Shown: one piece after another, positions 12,230 through 14,294 of the stretch
Layout of the letters: the number at the start of each line of letters is the position of its first letter
Numbering within the stretch: position 1 is the stretch's first letter
NCBI GenBank assembly: GCA_001797815.1
Contig: MGQK01000060.1
Location: forward strand, 10,696-24,989
Source of the DNA: Deltaproteobacteria bacterium RBG_13_61_14
GTDB lineage: Bacteria; RBG-13-61-14
Direction of reading: 5' to 3'
DNA: 14,294 nt
Position numbers and translations under genes: made by a program
The notes under the pieces: model-generated
Seen by the model: only the letters and a program-made list of their open reading frames with translations
What the model was told of the DNA's origin: nothing
The model's database searches: none

Positions 12230-13990
12230 TCACTTTGGCCAAGGTTGGCGTTGGCTCGGTTCGGCGAATTGAAAGATGATGAATAAATCTTTCTCCTGGA
12301 GCTCCGCCACCGGTCCCAGAGCGCGAAGCAGTCGGACCAGCCGCGTCTCCTGTTCCGGGCTCAAAAATTTCCGGAACAGCACCACGTAACGCAAGCGCCG
12401 GCCGGCCATCTCCTCCCGGATCTGCTTTTTCGCCCGGGCCTGCTCTGCCGGGCCGAGGACAAAGAAACGCGCCGGGATATCCAGGCAGCGGAAGAGCGGA
12501 TCGTAGAGCGCGCGCTGGTCCGTGGCCCGGCCGGTCAGGTCAATGACCAGGCGCTTGTGGTGCCAGCGCTGAAAGGTGCCGGAGTAGCGATAGACGTCCG
12601 GGAGGAGCGGAAGGTCAAGCACGGCAAAGTCCCCCGGCTCCTCGGCCAGGCGCTGGTAAAAGGCCGGCACCGGGATCTGGTTGAGGGTCAACGGCGCCTG
12701 CTCGAACTCGGCCAGCACCAGGAAAGAGAGGGCAACGGTCAGCGCCAGGTGGGTGCCGGAGCGCAGCCGCTTGCCCAGCTCGGCCAGGCCAAAGCCGGCC
12801 AGCACCGCCACCGCCAGCTCCGCGAACACGAAGTAGCGCACCGGCGAGCGGTCCTCCCGAAAAATCGGGACCAGGGCCGAGAGCCAGACCTGGGGCAGGG
12901 GCAGGGACGCGAACGTGTGGGCGCCCAGGTGCAGGCTGGGCCCGAGCGAGAGCGCGAAGAAAATGAGCGCGGTCCAGACCCAGAGCCCGATGCCCTTGAG
13001 CCGGAGCCGGATCGCGGCGAGCAGGGCCAAAGCCAGCGCGATGTAGCCGATGAAGATTTCGTAGCCGCCGACGCCGTAAGGCCGCTTGAGGTCGGAGAGC
13101 ACCCGCGGGAGCAGGCTCATCAGGGGATGATAGATCCTTTGCGTGAAGCCGGGCAGGAAGTAGCCGAGCAGGTTCCCGGAATAAGCCAGGGGGTCGGATT
13201 CCTCGGGCGTCAGGGGCACGACCCGGCCCAGGTAATCGCGGAGCAACAGGTAAAGCAGGGGCAGGAAGAGCGGCAGGAAGATCAAGGCGACGGCCGGGAT
13301 TTGGCGCAGCCGCGAGGCCCGGAGCAGAGCCGGCCGATCGCTGAAAAGATAAAAGAGCGCGGTCAGGCCGGCGAACAGGAAAAAGTAAATGAGATAGGTG
13401 GGCGAGGCATAGGCCAGAAGCAGGAGCGCCAGGCCGAGAGCGATCGCCGATGCCGTTTTCTCGGAGCGCAAGGTCCGCAAAAAGGTGAGCACTGCCAGCG
13501 CCGGGAACTCGACGGCCACCACGTGGGGCCGGGAAAGGTGCCAGAAGTGGAAAGGGGCGAAGGTGAAGATCAGGCCGGCGAGGAACCCGGCGCGGCTGGA
13601 GCCGGTCAGGTCGCGGACCAAGAGGAAGGTGAAATAGCCGGCAAGGGTGAAGGAGAGAACCAGGGCCAGGTTGTAGGCCAGGTTCAGGCCCAGGGGGTGC
13701 GCTATCCAGATTTGAAACGGGAGGCTGAAAAGGCCGTAGGGAACCTGCATGGGGAAGAAGACCATGGAGTAGCCGTCCGGGAAGTTGATCATCGGATTCC
13801 ACCAGGGCAGGACGTGCAGCTTGATGGTGGCGTAATAGAACCACCAGAGGTTGTAAAGCGCCGCGGTCTGGTCCAGGTTCTGGTCGAGGACGTAGCTACG
13901 GCTGGAAAAGCCGAGCGGCCAGGTCATGAGCAGGCTCAGGACCAGGAAGCCCAAGAGAATCAGCAGGTGTTGCCTCAGCGACAGGCGCAT
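12230..13990 (-). CDS. Polytopic membrane protein, GT-C-like putative glycosyltransferase
   Basis: A 586-residue protein with about eleven or twelve membrane segments in residues 8-430 and a non-membrane C-terminal region (about 440-586). The first loop has VLDQNLDQTAALYNLWW with acidic residues D36 and D40 near the membrane, and WWNPMINFPDGYS follows. This is the arrangement of GT-C transferases, which use a polyprenyl-phosphate sugar and an acidic residue in the first outer loop. The C-terminal region holds PVPAFYQRLAEEPGDFAVLDLPLLPDVYRYSG, often seen in large unclassified proteins of this type (cited as residues 441-471, shown here in two pieces: PVPAFYQRLAEEPGD and FAVLDLPLLPDVYRYSG). The donor and acceptor are unknown. 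No Shine-Dalgarno is visible, but a TTGACA promoter sits so close that the transcript may start at the ATG. The AKR-like gene follows 7 bp downstream. Confidence 0.75.
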   Translation of the reverse strand: MRLSLRQHLLILLGFLVLSLLMTWPLGFSSRSYVLDQNLDQTAALYNLWWFYYATIKLHVLPWWNPMINFPDGYSMVFFPMQVPYGLFSLPFQIWIAHPLGLNLAYNLALVLSFTLAGYFTFLLVRDLTGSSRAGFLAGLIFTFAPFHFWHLSRPHVVAVEFPALAVLTFLRTLRSEKTASAIALGLALLLLAYASPTYLIYFFLFAGLTALFYLFSDRPALLRASRLRQIPAVALIFLPLFLPLLYLLLRDYLGRVVPLTPEESDPLAYSGNLLGYFLPGFTQRIYHPLMSLLPRVLSDLKRPYGVGGYEIFIGYIALALALLAAIRLRLKGIGLWVWTALIFFALSLGPSLHLGAHTFASLPLPQVWLSALVPIFREDRSPVRYFVFAELAVAVLAGFGLAELGKRLRSGTHLALTVALSFLVLAEFEQAPLTLNQIPVPAFYQRLAEEPGDFAVLDLPLLPDVYRYSGTFQRWHHKRLVIDLTGRATDQRALYDPLFRCLDIPARFFVLGPAEQARAKKQIREEMAGRRLRYVVLFRKFLSPEQETRLVRLLRALGPVAELQEKDLFIIFQFAEPSQRQPWPK

Positions 13991-13996
13991 GGGTCT

Positions 13997-14024
13997 ATTC
14001 TTGATGATTTCCGGACCTTGTCAA
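13997..14024 (-). promoter_or_regulatory. Candidate promoter of the GT-C-like/AKR-like operon
   Basis: On the minus strand a perfect TTGACA (14024-14019) is followed after 16 bases by AAGAAT (14002-13997), four of six matches to the -10 consensus. Normal spacing puts transcription start at 13990, exactly the A of the ATG. With no Shine-Dalgarno present, this suggests a leaderless message. Confidence 0.45.
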
Positions 14025-14041
14025 GCCTTTTTTCAAAGTGA

Positions 14042-14066
14042 ACAGTGGACAGTGCACAGTGGACAG
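14042..14066. repeat. Short direct repeat ACAGTGGACAG, two copies, 14-bp period
   Basis: ACAGTGGACAG occurs at 14042-14052 and 14056-14066, separated by TGC. It borders a second tandem repeat immediately downstream, so 14042-14115 is a cluster of simple repeats in the spacer upstream of the GT-C-like gene. Confidence 0.7.
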
Positions 14067-14070
14067 ATAA

Positions 14071-14115
14071 TTGGTGGCACAGACATTGGTGGCACAGACA
14101 TTCGTGTCTGTGACC
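14071..14115. repeat. Tandem 15-bp repeat with a UUCG-loop hairpin
   Basis: TTGGTGGCACAGACA occurs twice without a mismatch (14071-14085, 14086-14100). The second copy flows into an inverted unit: CACAGACA (14093-14100), loop TTCG, TGTCTGTG (14105-14112), with GGT/ACC able to extend the stem past a bulge. A UUCG loop is unusually stable in RNA. No T-run follows on either strand, so a terminator role is not supported; a small mobile or REP-like element fits better. Confidence 0.75.
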
Positions 14116-14232
14116 GCTAAAAAACTGCACCATTTTTACATATATAGAGAGAGGTGAAGGGTGAAAGATGAAGGCTGAAATTGGAAAAGAAATGTTTTAT
14201 CTAACCCGGCGATTTATAATGGCTTTATTGAT
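14116..14232. other. AT-rich intergenic stretch without a clear gene
   Basis: The base composition is much more AT-rich than the neighbouring genes. It contains a loose purine repeat built on GGTGAAG/GATGAAGG (about 14151-14180) and no convincing promoter. Together with the repeat cluster it forms the spacer beyond the GT-C-like gene. Confidence 0.4.
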
Positions 14233-14294
14233 TATTTGGACCGGGAGCGCGGATAGGTGCGCAGCTGGTGGTGCGGGTGGGGGCGCGGCTGACC
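14233..14294 (-). CDS. Possible C-terminal end of a further minus-strand gene (partial)
   Basis: Twenty codons run from the window edge to a TAA (GQPRPHPHHQLRTYPRSRSK). The jump from GC-rich to AT-rich sequence falls at this stop, and 17 of the 20 third codon positions are G or C, as expected of coding DNA in this genome. The piece is too short to identify. A neighbouring minus-strand frame is also open for a similar length, and a plus-strand ORF starting at 14168 is an alternative, so the frame is uncertain. Confidence 0.28.

Noticed and set aside
12557-14041. Long plus-strand ORF of 494 codons opposite the membrane-protein gene
   Set aside because: Its product is a low-complexity Gln/Glu/Gly/Arg-rich string, the typical mirror image of a Leu-rich membrane protein in GC-rich DNA. 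The minus-strand frame gives clear membrane segments.
14042-14100. CRISPR-like array
   Set aside because: Repeats are 11-15 bp, directly adjacent without spacers, and no cas gene is present.
14093-14112. The TTCG hairpin as a rho-independent terminator
   Set aside because: No T-run follows the stem on either strand, and no gene ends directly before it.
14168-14294. Plus-strand ORF open to the window edge with a signal-peptide-like start (MFYLTRRFIMALLIIW)
   Set aside because: The early codons are AT-rich and the later ones give only Gly/Ala runs; third-position GC is lower than in the minus-strand frame. It cannot be excluded without more sequence.

Overview
The window is GC-rich bacterial chromosome with tightly packed genes on both strands. 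I see no plasmid, phage, transposase, rRNA or tRNA gene. The gene set points to an uncultured, probably Gram-negative, free-living bacterium: a GGDEF signalling protein, a DsrC/TusE-family protein, a TreT-type trehalose synthase, an exported S15/CocE-type hydrolase, a GT-C-like membrane protein and a BamE-like domain. The DsrC-type protein and palindromic GGGGTCAG-type repeats would suit a deltaproteobacterial-like or other candidate-phylum anaerobe, but this is inference and no taxonomic marker is present.

Layout. 1-73 is the tail of a GGDEF (diguanylate cyclase) protein. Close behind on + are a family 2 glycosyltransferase (91-804) and a metallo-beta-lactamase-fold hydrolase (811-1650) whose Shine-Dalgarno site is the end of the glycosyltransferase gene. 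After a palindromic repeat comes a TreT-like trehalose synthase (1711-2940). Converging on it is a two-domain DsrC-like protein (2968-3642, -) that lacks the catalytic C-terminal arms. A 362-bp divergent spacer (3643-4004) leads to a secreted S15/CocE-type hydrolase with a calcium-loop-like insertion (4005-6170, +).

On - follow hisF (6181-6954, preceded by a possible 17-residue ORF overlapping its start), an extended SDR (7084-8166), an enolase-superfamily enzyme of the mandelate racemase subgroup (8215-9348) and a TrmJ-like RNA methyltransferase (9421-10215). In transcription order these run trmJ, racemase-type enzyme, SDR, hisF; two tandem palindromes separate the first two. A compact divergent promoter region (10216-10341) then leads to two small membrane-protein genes in tandem on + (10342-10671, 10685-11428). 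The second ends in a BamE-like domain, and its stop codon overlaps that of an aldo/keto-reductase-fold protein on - (11425-12222). That protein has lost the usual catalytic tetrad and sits 7 bp behind a GT-C-like membrane protein (12230-13990, -). The last 300 bp hold short direct repeats, a UUCG-type hairpin and perhaps the tail of another - gene.

The strongest candidates for unusual biology are the tandem DsrC-like protein without redox arms, the tetrad-less AKR paired with a GT-C-like protein, the palindromic family sitting at gene 3' ends, and two genes whose best promoters imply leaderless transcripts. No single obviously new multi-gene system is evident; most genes are recognisable housekeeping or accessory metabolism.
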